Part shown: positions 27,734 to 37,130 of the stretch, one piece after another | How the letters are laid out: the number at the start of each line of letters is the position of its first letter | How positions within the stretch are numbered: the first letter of the stretch is position 1 | Made by a program: the position numbers and the translations under genes | Origin: Pseudomonas corrugata | GTDB taxonomy: Bacteria; Pseudomonadota; Gammaproteobacteria; Pseudomonadales; Pseudomonadaceae | Assembly: GCF_001269905.1 (NCBI RefSeq) | Contig: NZ_LHVK01000008.1 | Span: 142,525 to 206,524 of the forward strand | DNA: 64,000 nt | Direction of reading: 5' to 3' | The notes under the pieces: model-generated | What the model was told of the DNA's origin: nothing | The model's input: only the letters and a program-made list of their open reading frames with translations | The model's database searches: none

Positions 27734-28740
27734 GGGTGCCCGGCCAGACCGACCATCCGCGCCAGCTCGACGGTACGGTTGGCATAGCCCCACTCATTGT
27801 CGTACCAGGCATAGAGCTTGACCTGGGTACCGTTGATAACCAGGGTCGACAACGCGTCGATGATGGATGAGCGTGGGTCGGTCCGGTAGTCGATGGACAC
27901 CAGGGGGCGCTCTTCGAAACCGAGGATGTCTTTCAATTCGTTTTCGGAGGCGTCCTTGAGCCATTGATTCACTTCTTCGACAGTGGTGGCTCGCTCGACC
28001 TCGAAGACGCAATCGGTCAGCGAAGCATTGGCCAGTGGCACGCGCACGGCGTGGCCGTTGAGGCGACCACGCAACTCGGGGAAGATTTCCGCAATGGCGG
28101 TGGCCGAGCCCGTGCTGGTGGGGATCAGGCTCAGGCCCGAGGCACGGGCACGGCGCAGGTCCTTGTGGGGTTGATCGAGGAGGCTCTGAGTATTGGTCAG
28201 GTCATGGATGGTAGTGATCGAGCCGTGGCGGATGCCGAGTTTTTCGTGGATGACCTTGACCACCGGGGCCAGGCAGTTGGTGGTGCAGGACGCGGCGGTG
28301 ACAATGGGATGTTCAGCGGGCTTGAACAGCTGGTGATTGACGCCCATGACGATGTTCAGCGCCCCCTTTTCCTTCACCGGGGCGCTGACCACTACGCGCT
28401 TCACGCCTTGATCGAGGTAAGCCTGAAGCACCGCGACGGTCTTCATCTTGCCACTGGCCTCGATCACCAGATCGCAGGCTGACCAGTCGGTGTCGGCAAT
28501 GGTCTTGTTGGCCGTCACTTTGATTCGCTGGCCTTCGATGACGATGTCGTCGCCGTCTGCATCGGCCTGGTGGCTCCAGCGGCCGTGCACGGAGTCGAAA
28601 TTCAACAGGTGCGCATGGGTGGCCGCGTCACCGGCCGGGTCGTTGACCTGCACAAACTCGAACTCGGGCCAATGCCAGGCGGCCCGCATCGCGAGACGAC
28701 CGATTCGGCCAAAACCATTGATGCCCACTTTGATCGTCAT
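27730..28740 (-). CDS. gap: ArsJ-associated glyceraldehyde-3-phosphate dehydrogenase
   Basis: A 336-residue GAPDH: NAD-binding start [18 protein letters not shown], catalytic Cys in [11 protein letters not shown], and the C-terminal [16 protein letters not shown]. Its 4-bp overlap with arsJ marks it as the arsenate-detoxifying copy, which forms 1-arseno-3-phosphoglycerate for export, rather than the housekeeping enzyme. A 7-bp inverted repeat lies just upstream. Confidence 0.93.
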   Translation of the reverse strand: MTIKVGINGFGRIGRLAMRAAWHWPEFEFVQVNDPAGDAATHAHLLNFDSVHGRWSHQADADGDDIVIEGQRIKVTANKTIADTDWSACDLVIEASGKMKTVAVLQAYLDQGVKRVVVSAPVKEKGALNIVMGVNHQLFKPAEHPIVTAASCTTNCLAPVVKVIHEKLGIRHGSITTIHDLTNTQSLLDQPHKDLRRARASGLSLIPTSTGSATAIAEIFPELRGRLNGHAVRVPLANASLTDCVFEVERATTVEEVNQWLKDASENELKDILGFEERPLVSIDYRTDPRSSIIDALSTLVINGTQVKLYAWYDNEWGYANRTVELARMVGLAGHP

Positions 28741-28751
28741 GTTGCCTGCCC

Positions 28752-28775
28752 CATATATGAAAATCCGAATATATG
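28752..28775. promoter_or_regulatory. Inverted repeat upstream of gap-arsJ (candidate operator)
   Basis: CATATAT-N10-ATATATG lies 12-35 bp before the gap ATG. Its position fits a repressor site for the arsenic operon (ArsR is the usual regulator), but the sequence alone does not identify the protein. Confidence 0.4.
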
Positions 28776-28859
28776 TTTTCCCGTATGTAATGGGAAGCCC
28801 CCCGGTACCGGTATTGCGGGGGCAAATTGGAAGAGCGGTGGATCAGGTCGTTCAATGTT

Positions 28860-29250
28860 GGATGTGCCGCCGCCATCGCGAGCAGGCTCGCTCCCACAGG
28901 GACCTGTGTTGCGCGAAAGTAATGCATACACCGCAGCTCCAATGTGGGAGCGAGCCTGCTCGCGATGGCGGTGGTTCGGCTTGCATCCATGTCGAATGTA
29001 CCACCGCCTTCGCGGGCAAGCCCGGCTCCCACAGGGGCCTGCGTCGCGCGAAAGTAATGCACACACCGCAGCTCCAATGTGGGAGCGAGCCTGCTCGCGA
29101 TGGCGGTGGTTCGGCTTGCATCCATGTCGAATGTACCACCGCCTTCGCGGGCAAGCCCGGCTCCCACAGGGGCCTGTGTCGTACATAAGCAATGCATGCA
29201 CCGCCGATCCAATGTGGGAGCGAGCTTGCTCGCGATGGCGGTGGTAAAGT
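28860..29250. repeat. REP cluster with 135-bp tandem period
   Basis: Alternating REP palindromes and spacers recur with a 135-bp period: the anchor AATGTGGGAGCGAG is at 28941, 29076 and 29211. The two internal units are almost identical. The cluster fills the gap between gap-arsJ and the divergent amidase gene, and no gene is seen in it. Confidence 0.92.
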
Positions 29251-29330
29251 GCACAGCAATCGAATGAGAATCCACTTTGAGAGGCCCGGGGTGTCCAACC
29301 CCATCTCTCGTCATCCGCAGCGATAACAGC

Positions 29331-31040
29331 ATGATCGAAGTCACTGAAGTTTCCATTGCCCAATTGCGCGCCGCACTCGAGTCTGGCCAGACGACAGCAG
29401 TTGAGCTGGTCCAGGCCTACCTCGCCAGGATCGAGGCCTACGACGGCCCTAATACGTCCACCGCCCTGAACGCGGTCGTGGTACGAAACCCAGAGGCACT
29501 GAACGAGGCACAGGCGTCCGATGCCCGCCGCGTCCAGGGCAAGACGCTGGGGCCGCTCGATGGCATTCCCTACACCGCCAAGGACAGCTATCTGGTGAAG
29601 GGCCTCACCGCGGCCTCCGGAAGTCCGGCCTTCAAGGACCTGATTGCCTACCGCGATGCCTTCACCATCGAGCGGCTGCGCGGTGCCGGGGCGATCTGCC
29701 TGGGCAAGACCAATATGCCGCCCATGGCCAACGGCGGCATGCAGCGCGGCGTGTACGGCCGTGCCGAGAGCCCGTACAACGGCGACTATCTCACCGCACC
29801 GTTTGCATCGGGCTCTTCCAACGGCGCCGGCACTGCAACGGCGGCCAGTTTCGCGGCATTCGGTCTCGCCGAAGAAACCTGGTCCAGCGGACGTGGCCCG
29901 GCCTCGAACAATGGCTTGTGTGCCTACACGCCTTCGCGTGGCGTGATCTCGGTGCGCGGCAACTGGCCGCTGACGCCAACGATGGACGTGGTTGTGCCTT
30001 ACGCCCGAACCATGGCCGATCTGCTGGAAGTGCTGGATGTGGTGGTCGCACAGGACCCGGACACCCGGGGCGACCTGTGGCGCCTGCAACCCTGGGTGCC
30101 CATCCCGAGCGTCGACACCGTGCGGCCCGCCTCCTATCCCTCGCTCGCCGCCACTTCCGAGGCGTTGGCAGGTATCCGCTTCGGCGTTCCGCGCATGTAC
30201 ATCAATGCCGATCCCGACGCCGGCACGGCCGAAGCCCCGGGCATCGGCGGTCCGACCGGGCAACGTATCATCACCCGAGCGTCGGTGATCGCCCTGTGGG
30301 ATGAGGCACGCAAGACCCTCCAAGCCTGTGGCGCCGAAGTGGTAGAAGTGGATTTCCCGCTGGTGTCCAACTGCGAGGGCGACCGCCCCGGCGCACCGAC
30401 GGTGTTTACCCGTGGCCTGGTCTCCAAGGAATTCCTCCATCACGAACTGTGGGACCTGTCCGCCTGGGCGTTCGACGACTTCCTGCGGGCCAACGGTGAT
30501 CCGAAACTCAATCGCCTGGCCGACGTGAACGGCCCGCTGATCTTCCCCCACGACCCAGGCACCCTGCCCAACCGCGAGGACGATCTGGCCGCAGGCATGG
30601 ACGAATACGTGAAGATGGCCGAGCGTGGCATCACACCCTGGGACCAGATCCCCACCCTGCCGGACGGCCTGCGGGGGCTGGAAAAGACCCGTCAGATCGA
30701 CCTTGAAGACTGGATGAAGCAACTTGGACTCGATGCGGTGATCTTCCCCACCGTCGCCGACGTCGGGCCGACAGACGCCGACGTCAACCCGGCCTCCGCG
30801 GACATCGCCTGGAGCAACGGCGTCTGGGTCGCCAACGGCAACCTCGCCATCCGCCATCTGGGCGTGCCTACCGTCACGGTGCCGATGGGCGTCATGGCGG
30901 ACATCGGTATGCCTGTCGGGTTGACGTTCGCCGGTCGTGCCTATGACGACTCGAAGCTGCTGCGCCTGGCCTCGGCATTCGAATCGACCGGGTCGAAGCG
31001 ACGAGTACCGGCGCGTACGCCGCCGTTGTCGACTCGCTGA
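29331..31040 (+). CDS. Amidase-signature family hydrolase
   Basis: A 569-residue amidase of the Ser-cisSer-Lys family: catalytic Lys in GIPYTAKDSYLVKG, Gly/Ser-rich SGSSNGAGTATAASF, and the nucleophile region ETWSSGRGPASNNG in place of the usual TDTGGSIRxPA. The C-terminal half carries VIFPTVADVGPTDADV and GVPTVTVPMG. It would hydrolyse a carboxamide; the substrate is unknown. The ATG at 29331 starts the conserved region (IEVTEVSIAQLRAALESGQT); the frame extends upstream into REP-adjacent sequence. A strong hairpin lies past the stop. Confidence 0.88.
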   Translation: MIEVTEVSIAQLRAALESGQTTAVELVQAYLARIEAYDGPNTSTALNAVVVRNPEALNEAQASDARRVQGKTLGPLDGIPYTAKDSYLVKGLTAASGSPAFKDLIAYRDAFTIERLRGAGAICLGKTNMPPMANGGMQRGVYGRAESPYNGDYLTAPFASGSSNGAGTATAASFAAFGLAEETWSSGRGPASNNGLCAYTPSRGVISVRGNWPLTPTMDVVVPYARTMADLLEVLDVVVAQDPDTRGDLWRLQPWVPIPSVDTVRPASYPSLAATSEALAGIRFGVPRMYINADPDAGTAEAPGIGGPTGQRIITRASVIALWDEARKTLQACGAEVVEVDFPLVSNCEGDRPGAPTVFTRGLVSKEFLHHELWDLSAWAFDDFLRANGDPKLNRLADVNGPLIFPHDPGTLPNREDDLAAGMDEYVKMAERGITPWDQIPTLPDGLRGLEKTRQIDLEDWMKQLGLDAVIFPTVADVGPTDADVNPASADIAWSNGVWVANGNLAIRHLGVPTVTVPMGVMADIGMPVGLTFAGRAYDDSKLLRLASAFESTGSKRRVPARTPPLSTR

Positions 31041-31045
31041 GATCA

Positions 31046-31075
31046 CAGGGTGGCGGAGCTTTCACCGCCACCCTG
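31046..31075. terminator. Bidirectional hairpin between convergent genes
   Basis: CAGGGTGGCGG pairs perfectly (11 bp) with CCGCCACCCTG around an 8-nt loop, 5 bp after the amidase stop and about 20 bp past the trehalase stop. No U-run on either side. Confidence 0.7.
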
Positions 31076-31094
31076 GCATCCCGGGACGACGCCA

Positions 31095-32720
31095 TCAATA
31101 ACCGGCGGTTCCGGCACTTGCGCCATATTTCTCCAACAACTTCAGCGTGACACCATTGGTCCAGCCGAAGCCATCCTGCAATTCATATTCGCCCCCGCCG
31201 CCACCCTGCCCCGCGCCGGACACATCGTATTTCTCCACCAGCTTGTCTTCGTCGCGATAGAGATTCTGCACCTGTGCCAGGAAGCGCGTGCCGATCTGCT
31301 CTGCCAGCGCGGTTTGCCCATAACGGTTCAAACCTTCCACCGCCACCCATTGCAGCGGCGCCCAGCCATTGGGCTCATCCCACTGCTGACCGTTGCTGAC
31401 TTGGGTAGTCGCGATACCACCCGGACGCAGCAAGCCCGAACGTACCGCCTCGGCAGTACGACCCGCACGCTCGGCCGAGGCCAGACCGGTGTATAGCGGA
31501 AACAGCGTCGCAGCGGTCAGGTTGGGGCGTTGCTGCTTCAGTTGCCAATCGTAGTCCACGTAATAGCCGCCATCGGCCTTCCACAAATGCTGCTCGATGG
31601 CACGCTGGCGCAGGTCGGCGCGGTGGCCGTAGGTCTGGACACAGGGCACGTTCTGGACGGTTGCGCAGGCCTTGGCGATGGTACGTTCCAGGTGATACAT
31701 CAGGCTGTTCAGGTCCACCGGCACGATAGACGTGGTACGTATCGTCGTCAGGTCCTTGTTGTCGCCCAGCCAGCGGGAGCTGAAGTCCCAGCCACTTTCG
31801 GCGCCGGCACGCAGGTCGCGCCAGACCTGCGGTTTCGCCCTGTCCGTCGTCTGTTCGGCAGTCTTGACGTCCTGCAACCATGACTCCTGCCGCGGCGTCG
31901 GGCTGGCGTCCCAGTAGCGATTGAGCACGCTGCCATCAGCCAGTTTGACCACGTGTTGGGCAGCCGCGCCGGGCTTGAGCGCCTGCGCGCCAGCCATCCA
32001 GTAGGCATATTCCTTCTGCAGTTGTGGCAAGTACCGACTGTAGGCCTGGTCACCCTCGATGTGCGCCTGCAACTCCACCATATAGGCAAAGAACGGCGGC
32101 TGGGAGCGGCTCAGGTAGTACGTGCGGTTGCCGTTGGGGATGTGGCCGTAGGTGTCGATCATGTAGGCGAAGTTGTCGACCATCTGTCGCACCCGGGCCT
32201 TGTCGCCGCTTTGCTCAAGACCGAGCATGGTGAAATAGGAGTCCCAGTAATACATCTCGCGAAAACGCCCACCCGGGACCACATAGGGTTGGGGCAAGGG
32301 CAACAGGCTGCTGTACTGAGGCACATCCCTGTAGGTTCGGCTCAGCACCGGCCAGAGATTGTCGATGTGCTCCCGAATCGGCGCGCCGGGCTTGGGTGCC
32401 GGGCTTTCGGCTTGACCGGACTCGGTGAAATTGGCCTTCACGAAAGCCTTGAGATCGAAGCCGGGGCTGTCACGGCGGGCCAGGTAATCGGCACGGATCT
32501 GCGCCGGGTCGCGGTTCGGCAGTGCGTCCACGAAGTGTTTCTGGTCGGTAAACACCTGGCCGCGTTGCACCGCTTCGAAGAGTTCCGGGTAGGCCTGGTC
32601 AGGTGGCGAGTTGGCCCGTCCCTGGGCATCGGCGTAGCTCCATGTTGCCGGCGGTTGACTGGAACAGGCCGCGCAAAGCACGACGGCGAAGGACAGGCTG
32701 GTGAAATGCAAAGGTCGCAT
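31095..32720 (-). CDS. treA: Periplasmic alpha,alpha-trehalase
   Basis: A 541-residue GH37 trehalase that splits trehalose into two glucose units. Both family signatures are present: PGGRFREMYYWDSYF and QWDEPNGWAPLQW. The N-terminus is a signal sequence (LSFAVVLCAACSSQ) ending in a cysteine cluster; CAAC is close to but not a canonical lipobox, so periplasmic or lipid-anchored location is open. GGGAG precedes the ATG at 32720. The extreme C-terminus has a Gly-rich stretch (GAGQGGGGGEYELQDG), usual for TreA. Confidence 0.93.
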   Translation of the reverse strand: MRPLHFTSLSFAVVLCAACSSQPPATWSYADAQGRANSPPDQAYPELFEAVQRGQVFTDQKHFVDALPNRDPAQIRADYLARRDSPGFDLKAFVKANFTESGQAESPAPKPGAPIREHIDNLWPVLSRTYRDVPQYSSLLPLPQPYVVPGGRFREMYYWDSYFTMLGLEQSGDKARVRQMVDNFAYMIDTYGHIPNGNRTYYLSRSQPPFFAYMVELQAHIEGDQAYSRYLPQLQKEYAYWMAGAQALKPGAAAQHVVKLADGSVLNRYWDASPTPRQESWLQDVKTAEQTTDRAKPQVWRDLRAGAESGWDFSSRWLGDNKDLTTIRTTSIVPVDLNSLMYHLERTIAKACATVQNVPCVQTYGHRADLRQRAIEQHLWKADGGYYVDYDWQLKQQRPNLTAATLFPLYTGLASAERAGRTAEAVRSGLLRPGGIATTQVSNGQQWDEPNGWAPLQWVAVEGLNRYGQTALAEQIGTRFLAQVQNLYRDEDKLVEKYDVSGAGQGGGGGEYELQDGFGWTNGVTLKLLEKYGASAGTAGY

Positions 32721-32839
32721 CAGTGGACTCCCTGTTGTCGTTCCTGGACAAACGAGTGACATGAGGGAGTGACACTGGGTTCATTTAAATCGCCGGATCG
32801 ATGGAGTTTGGCCTTTGTGCGGTGACGTCAGGCCCAGGA

Positions 32840-34759
32840 TCACGAAGCATTCGCCAGCCTGGTCTGATTGCGGCCCCGGGCCTTGGCCATGTAGAGCGCC
32901 TGGTCCGCTTGCTTGAGCAGGTCTTGTGCCGTCACCTCCTCCATGAGCACCATGACTGCCAGGCCAATGCTCACCGTCACGAAGCCGAACGGCGACCTGG
33001 CATGGGGCCGCGCCATGGCTTCCACGGCTTCGCCCAGAGCCTGGGCATGCCGTAGCGCGCTCTCGATATTGGGGGCCGTGGTGATAAGGACAAACTCTTC
33101 GCCCCCATAGCGCGCCACCAGATCACCGGCTCGCTGGGCATGGACCTTCAGTGTATTGGCAATGCTTCGCAGACAGTCGTCGCCAGCCTGATGCCCATAA
33201 TGGTCGTTATAGCTCTTGAACAAGTCCACATCGATCAGCATCAGCGACAGCAGGCTTCCCGTACGCACCGAGCGTCGCCATTCATTAACCAGGACTTCAT
33301 CGAAATGACGGCGGTTGGCAATTCCCGTCAGGCCATCAGTGGTGCTCAGCACAACCAACTGACGATTGGCCTCCTCAAGCGCCGCAGTCCGGTCCTTGAC
33401 CTTGAGTTCCAATTGCTCCTGGGCGTCCTGGATCCGATCCGCCATCGAGGCAAAGTCTCGGGCCAGTTCGCCAATTTCGTCGGCGGAGCGGATCGGCAGC
33501 ATGTCGTGGCTCAGGCGTTCCCTGGACAAACCAAGCGAACGTGTCGCCTGCATCAGGCGAAACAGTGGAATGGCCACTTGTTTCTGCAGAATGGAACGCA
33601 GGATGAAGATTTCCACCAGCAGGGTCAGCAGTCCCAGGGCAACCACGATCAGCAGGTTGTCGACAATTGCCGGCACCATCTGCGCCCGGGGAAAGTGCAC
33701 GGCGAGCGCCCAAGGCGTACCGGGCACGATGCCCATCGCGACAATGTCGTCGCGTGTCTGCACCACCACTGCCTGGCCGGGCGCCAGCGAGGGCACTGTA
33801 TCAAGAAGCGGATAGTCGCCGCCCAGCCCGAGCGAACGGATGGAGGCCTTGCCTTCGCTGGCTTCGACCTGATCCATCTTGCCCGGGTAGTAGATCAGCG
33901 TGCCGTCGCCATCGGCGATGAACATGGTGCTGTATGCACCGTCCACGAAGGGTTTGGCCGTGCGCTTCATGAGTTCATCGAGCAGCACATCGACACAGGC
34001 CAGGATCTGGTGCTTGCCGGAGGCGTCGGCCACGTCGGGCGTGGCGACCGTGGTCATCCAGGCGTTGTTGGAGGCATCCCAGTACATCCGGGTGAACAGC
34101 GTTTCGCTGCCGGGGCTCGCAAAGCCCCGCGCATAGAACTCATAGGTCTCCAGCTTCAGGGCATCCGCCCCCGAATAGGTAAAGACCTTGGCGATGTCGG
34201 CCTGCTGGTAGATGGGAAAGCCCTTCTCCGGCACCACGCCATAGAAATTGAACAGCCGCCCCTTAGCACTGGAACCGTATTTGTACGAGAGGATATACGA
34301 CAGGGCAAACCGCGCCTTGATGTCATCGTTGGGTGGAATGTCGGGCGCGTAAGTGGCTGACATTCCGGCGAAGCGACGGCCATCCGGCAGCGGGTCGCCT
34401 TCGAACAGCATTGGTCGCTGGGTATAGGAACCGTCTTCGTGCCGGTAGAAGATCCGGTCGAAGTCCTGCACCAGTGCAGCCCGGCTTTCCGGATTGGCCA
34501 GGATACTCTTGAACTCGCTGAGGAAATTGCGCTGCAGGTCCTTTATTTCGTTGAATGGCAGAGATTCGCGTTGCAAGGTCTGCTCGGTGGAGAGCAACAA
34601 TTGCGTGGTAATCGCTTTTTCCAGCGAGGACAGGTTCACATAATAGGAAATCGCACCGGCACACAATGAAACCAGGCCGATCCGCAGGACTGCCAGGCGC
34701 AGCGCACGGGCTGTGAGTGAGCGTTTGCTGGAGGTGAAACCTGAGTCTTCTTGCACCAT
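32840..34759 (-). CDS. Membrane-bound diguanylate cyclase with Cache-type sensor
   Basis: A 639-residue c-di-GMP synthase. Membrane segment near residue 30 (LAVLRIGLVSLCAGAISYYV), a large periplasmic sensor (~50-360, Cache-like by length and position), a second segment (LLIVVALGLLTLLVEIFIL), HAMP, then GGDEF. The active motif GGEEF is intact in ARYGGEEFVLI and an inhibitory-site RxxD (RAGD) sits five residues before it. The ATG at 34759 has GGAG 8 nt upstream. It is divergent from the binding-protein/cyclase operon at 35003, so two cyclases flank one promoter region. Confidence 0.92.
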   Translation of the reverse strand: MVQEDSGFTSSKRSLTARALRLAVLRIGLVSLCAGAISYYVNLSSLEKAITTQLLLSTEQTLQRESLPFNEIKDLQRNFLSEFKSILANPESRAALVQDFDRIFYRHEDGSYTQRPMLFEGDPLPDGRRFAGMSATYAPDIPPNDDIKARFALSYILSYKYGSSAKGRLFNFYGVVPEKGFPIYQQADIAKVFTYSGADALKLETYEFYARGFASPGSETLFTRMYWDASNNAWMTTVATPDVADASGKHQILACVDVLLDELMKRTAKPFVDGAYSTMFIADGDGTLIYYPGKMDQVEASEGKASIRSLGLGGDYPLLDTVPSLAPGQAVVVQTRDDIVAMGIVPGTPWALAVHFPRAQMVPAIVDNLLIVVALGLLTLLVEIFILRSILQKQVAIPLFRLMQATRSLGLSRERLSHDMLPIRSADEIGELARDFASMADRIQDAQEQLELKVKDRTAALEEANRQLVVLSTTDGLTGIANRRHFDEVLVNEWRRSVRTGSLLSLMLIDVDLFKSYNDHYGHQAGDDCLRSIANTLKVHAQRAGDLVARYGGEEFVLITTAPNIESALRHAQALGEAVEAMARPHARSPFGFVTVSIGLAVMVLMEEVTAQDLLKQADQALYMAKARGRNQTRLANAS

Positions 34760-35002
34760 CGCTTGCTCTCCGATCCAACATCTCGCCAACGCCAATGCGC
34801 CTATGAGCTATATCGGCTCGACCGCCCAAGGCTGGAGTTTTCCAGACGACTTTCACGCCAATCCGCCTGACGAGCCTTCCATCCCACCAGGTGACGAACG
34901 ACGACAGGCGCGACTCAAGCCTGAGTCAACCCAGCCGATAACTATCGAGGAGAGGCTTCTTTGGCCCCACCGTGTCCTGCCGGTTTCTTAGGGTAATTTT
35001 CG

Positions 35003-35773
35003 ATGGTCCTGTCGCTTGACCGTTTGCTGGTGCTTGGCGTTCTGATGCTCATGGCTGCAAGCGGATTCTCGCCGAATGCCGCGGCAGAGCCCGCGCTGCG
35101 CATCGTTACGGAGGAACTGCCGCCCTATAACATGACGCAGGACGGGCGGATGACCGGCATGAGCACCGAGGTGGTCCAGGCCGTGCTCAAGGAGGTCGGT
35201 ATGCAGGCTCCGATCCAGTCCATGCCCTGGGCGCGTGCCTATCAAACAGCGCTCGATGACAATAACGTGCTGATCTACTCCATCGCCCGCACCCCTGAAC
35301 GCGAATCGCTTTTCCAATGGGTCGGCGCCATCGCGCCGACCCGCTGGTATCTGTATTCGCTGGCTGACCGTCCCGTAAAGCTCAACTCGCTGGACGATGC
35401 CCGCGGTCACCAGATCGCCACCGTCAACCAGGACGTGGGCGAGCAATACCTGGTTTCGAAGGGTTTTCGTATCGGCGAGGAACTGCAGTCGAGCACCAAG
35501 TACGAGCACAACTACCGCAAGCTCAAAGTCGACCATGTGGAGATGTGGATTTCCAACGAACTCAACGCGCAATACCTGGTTCGCCAGAACGGTGAAAATC
35601 CGGCCGAGGTGCTGGTACGTTCGCTGCCGATTCCCGATTTAAGCAGCGATGCAGGCCTGAGCATGGCGTTCAGCCGAAAGACGCCGACCGAGATCGTAGA
35701 GAAATTCCGCGCCGGCCTGGAAGCCATCCACCGCAATGGCGTCTACGACGCCATCCTGCACAAATGGCTATGA
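35003..35773 (+). CDS. Periplasmic solute-binding protein (SBP_bac_3), orphan
   Basis: A 256-residue binding protein with a signal peptide (cut near NAAAEP). The mature part begins LRIVTEELPPYNMTQDGRMT, typical of the amino-acid-binding-like SBP_bac_3 fold, with PWARAYQTALDDNNVLIYSI. There are no ABC permease or ATPase genes nearby. A GGDEF cyclase begins 1 bp after its stop and a second such binding protein follows, so a sensing role for the cyclase is likely, as known for the NspS/MbaA pair of Vibrio cholerae (inference). Confidence 0.85.
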   Translation: MVLSLDRLLVLGVLMLMAASGFSPNAAAEPALRIVTEELPPYNMTQDGRMTGMSTEVVQAVLKEVGMQAPIQSMPWARAYQTALDDNNVLIYSIARTPERESLFQWVGAIAPTRWYLYSLADRPVKLNSLDDARGHQIATVNQDVGEQYLVSKGFRIGEELQSSTKYEHNYRKLKVDHVEMWISNELNAQYLVRQNGENPAEVLVRSLPIPDLSSDAGLSMAFSRKTPTEIVEKFRAGLEAIHRNGVYDAILHKWL

Positions 35774-35774
35774 G

Positions 35775-37115
35775 ATGGCGCGTAACTCCGAGACTCCTTC
35801 AGCCCAGCCACAGGTCAAGGCGTTCAGCTCGCTAGGGCGTCGCCTGGTACTCGCGACACTGTTGTTCTGCCTCCTTTTTACCCTGGCAATGGTCACGTTG
35901 CGCACCTGGCTCGCCTGGGAAAACAACCTGACGGAAATGAACTCGGAGCTGGTTCTGATCGATCAGGTGTTCCAGAACACCTTGTCCCACGCCATCTGGG
36001 AACTGGACCGTGAATCCCTGGGCAAGCAACTCTCCAGCGTCGCCAAGGCCGCGCCGGTGGGTCGCGTGGTGCTCAAGATCCTGCGGCCCGGTCAATCGCC
36101 CGAGATCATCGAACTCAATCGATACGCCGTCGTCATGTCCGGCCCGGCGCCCGTGCTGCAACATGAACTCATCGCGCAACCCTACGAAGGCGCCAGCGAA
36201 AAGGTCGGTGAGCTGACCATCGAAGGCGATAACAACCTGCTCTGGGAACGGCTCTGGAGTGAAGTGCGCAGTATCGTCATCACCCAGGTGATCCAATCGC
36301 TGCTGCTGGCCGGGTTGGTCATGACCGTATTCAATCGCCTGGTGACCGTGCATGTCATCCACATTGCCCGGCACCTGGGCCAACTGACGCCACAGACCCT
36401 CAGGCAGCACTTCAAGCTGCAGCGTTCGGTGCGCCGCCAGGACGAACTGAGCCTGCTCGAATCCCAGCTCAACGAACTCCAGGACAACCTTCATACTCAC
36501 TTGGAACGCCAGCGCCTGGATGAACGGGCCATGGAGGCCAGCCGGGATCAACTGGCCGAGCTGGTCGAGGCGCGTACTGCAGAACTCAAGGCGGCCAACC
36601 AGGCGCTCGAAGCCCTGTCACGCCAGGATCCGTTGACCGGGCTGCCCAACCGTCGTTATTTCGATGAACTGAAGGAAGTCGAATTTCGTCGTGCGCTTCG
36701 CCATAAGACCCCACTGTCGGTGCTCATGTGCGACGTCGATTTTTTCAAGCTCTACAACGACACCTACGGCCATATACAGGGTGACCAGTGCCTGCAGCAA
36801 ATTGCCGAAACCCTTCGCGGCGTCTTCGGACGCTCGGGCGAGCTGACCGCACGGATGGGTGGCGAGGAGTTCGTCGTGATGCTGCCCAACTTCAACGCAG
36901 AACAGGCCTACGACGCGGCCCAACGGGTCCGTGCCAGCCTGGCCAAGCGCGAACTGCCCCATAGCGCCTCAGCAGTATCCCCCTTTGTCACCCTGAGCAT
37001 CGGCGTCGCCGAGCTTGACCCTCAGACCATGGATCACTTCGACCTGTTGCTGCAACGTGCCGACCAGGCTTTGTATCGGGCGAAACATCAAGGACGTAAT
37101 TGCGTTGCCTTCTAA
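35775..37115 (+). CDS. Membrane-bound diguanylate cyclase between two binding proteins
   Basis: A 446-residue GGDEF protein. Two membrane segments (LVLATLLFCLLFTLAMVTL near residue 25 and VIQSLLLAGLVMTVF near 185) enclose about 130 periplasmic residues. A HAMP-like/coiled-coil linker leads to GGDEF with intact ARMGGEEFVVM. At the usual inhibitory-site position the motif is RSGE instead of RxxD, so product feedback is probably weak. The ATG at 35775 lies 1 bp after the upstream binding-protein stop. It probably receives ligand state from one or both flanking periplasmic proteins. Confidence 0.92.
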   Translation: MARNSETPSAQPQVKAFSSLGRRLVLATLLFCLLFTLAMVTLRTWLAWENNLTEMNSELVLIDQVFQNTLSHAIWELDRESLGKQLSSVAKAAPVGRVVLKILRPGQSPEIIELNRYAVVMSGPAPVLQHELIAQPYEGASEKVGELTIEGDNNLLWERLWSEVRSIVITQVIQSLLLAGLVMTVFNRLVTVHVIHIARHLGQLTPQTLRQHFKLQRSVRRQDELSLLESQLNELQDNLHTHLERQRLDERAMEASRDQLAELVEARTAELKAANQALEALSRQDPLTGLPNRRYFDELKEVEFRRALRHKTPLSVLMCDVDFFKLYNDTYGHIQGDQCLQQIAETLRGVFGRSGELTARMGGEEFVVMLPNFNAEQAYDAAQRVRASLAKRELPHSASAVSPFVTLSIGVAELDPQTMDHFDLLLQRADQALYRAKHQGRNCVAF

Positions 37116-37130
37116 ACCAGTGAGGCCTTT

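Noticed and set aside
28860..29250. Possible CRISPR array (regular repeats)
   Set aside because: The period is 135 bp, the units are REP palindromes and the spacers are themselves repeated; no cas genes.
28737..31046. A 769-codon open frame opposite the amidase and through the REP cluster
   Set aside because: Low-complexity antisense sequence that reads through REP repeats; the amidase motifs on the plus strand are clear.
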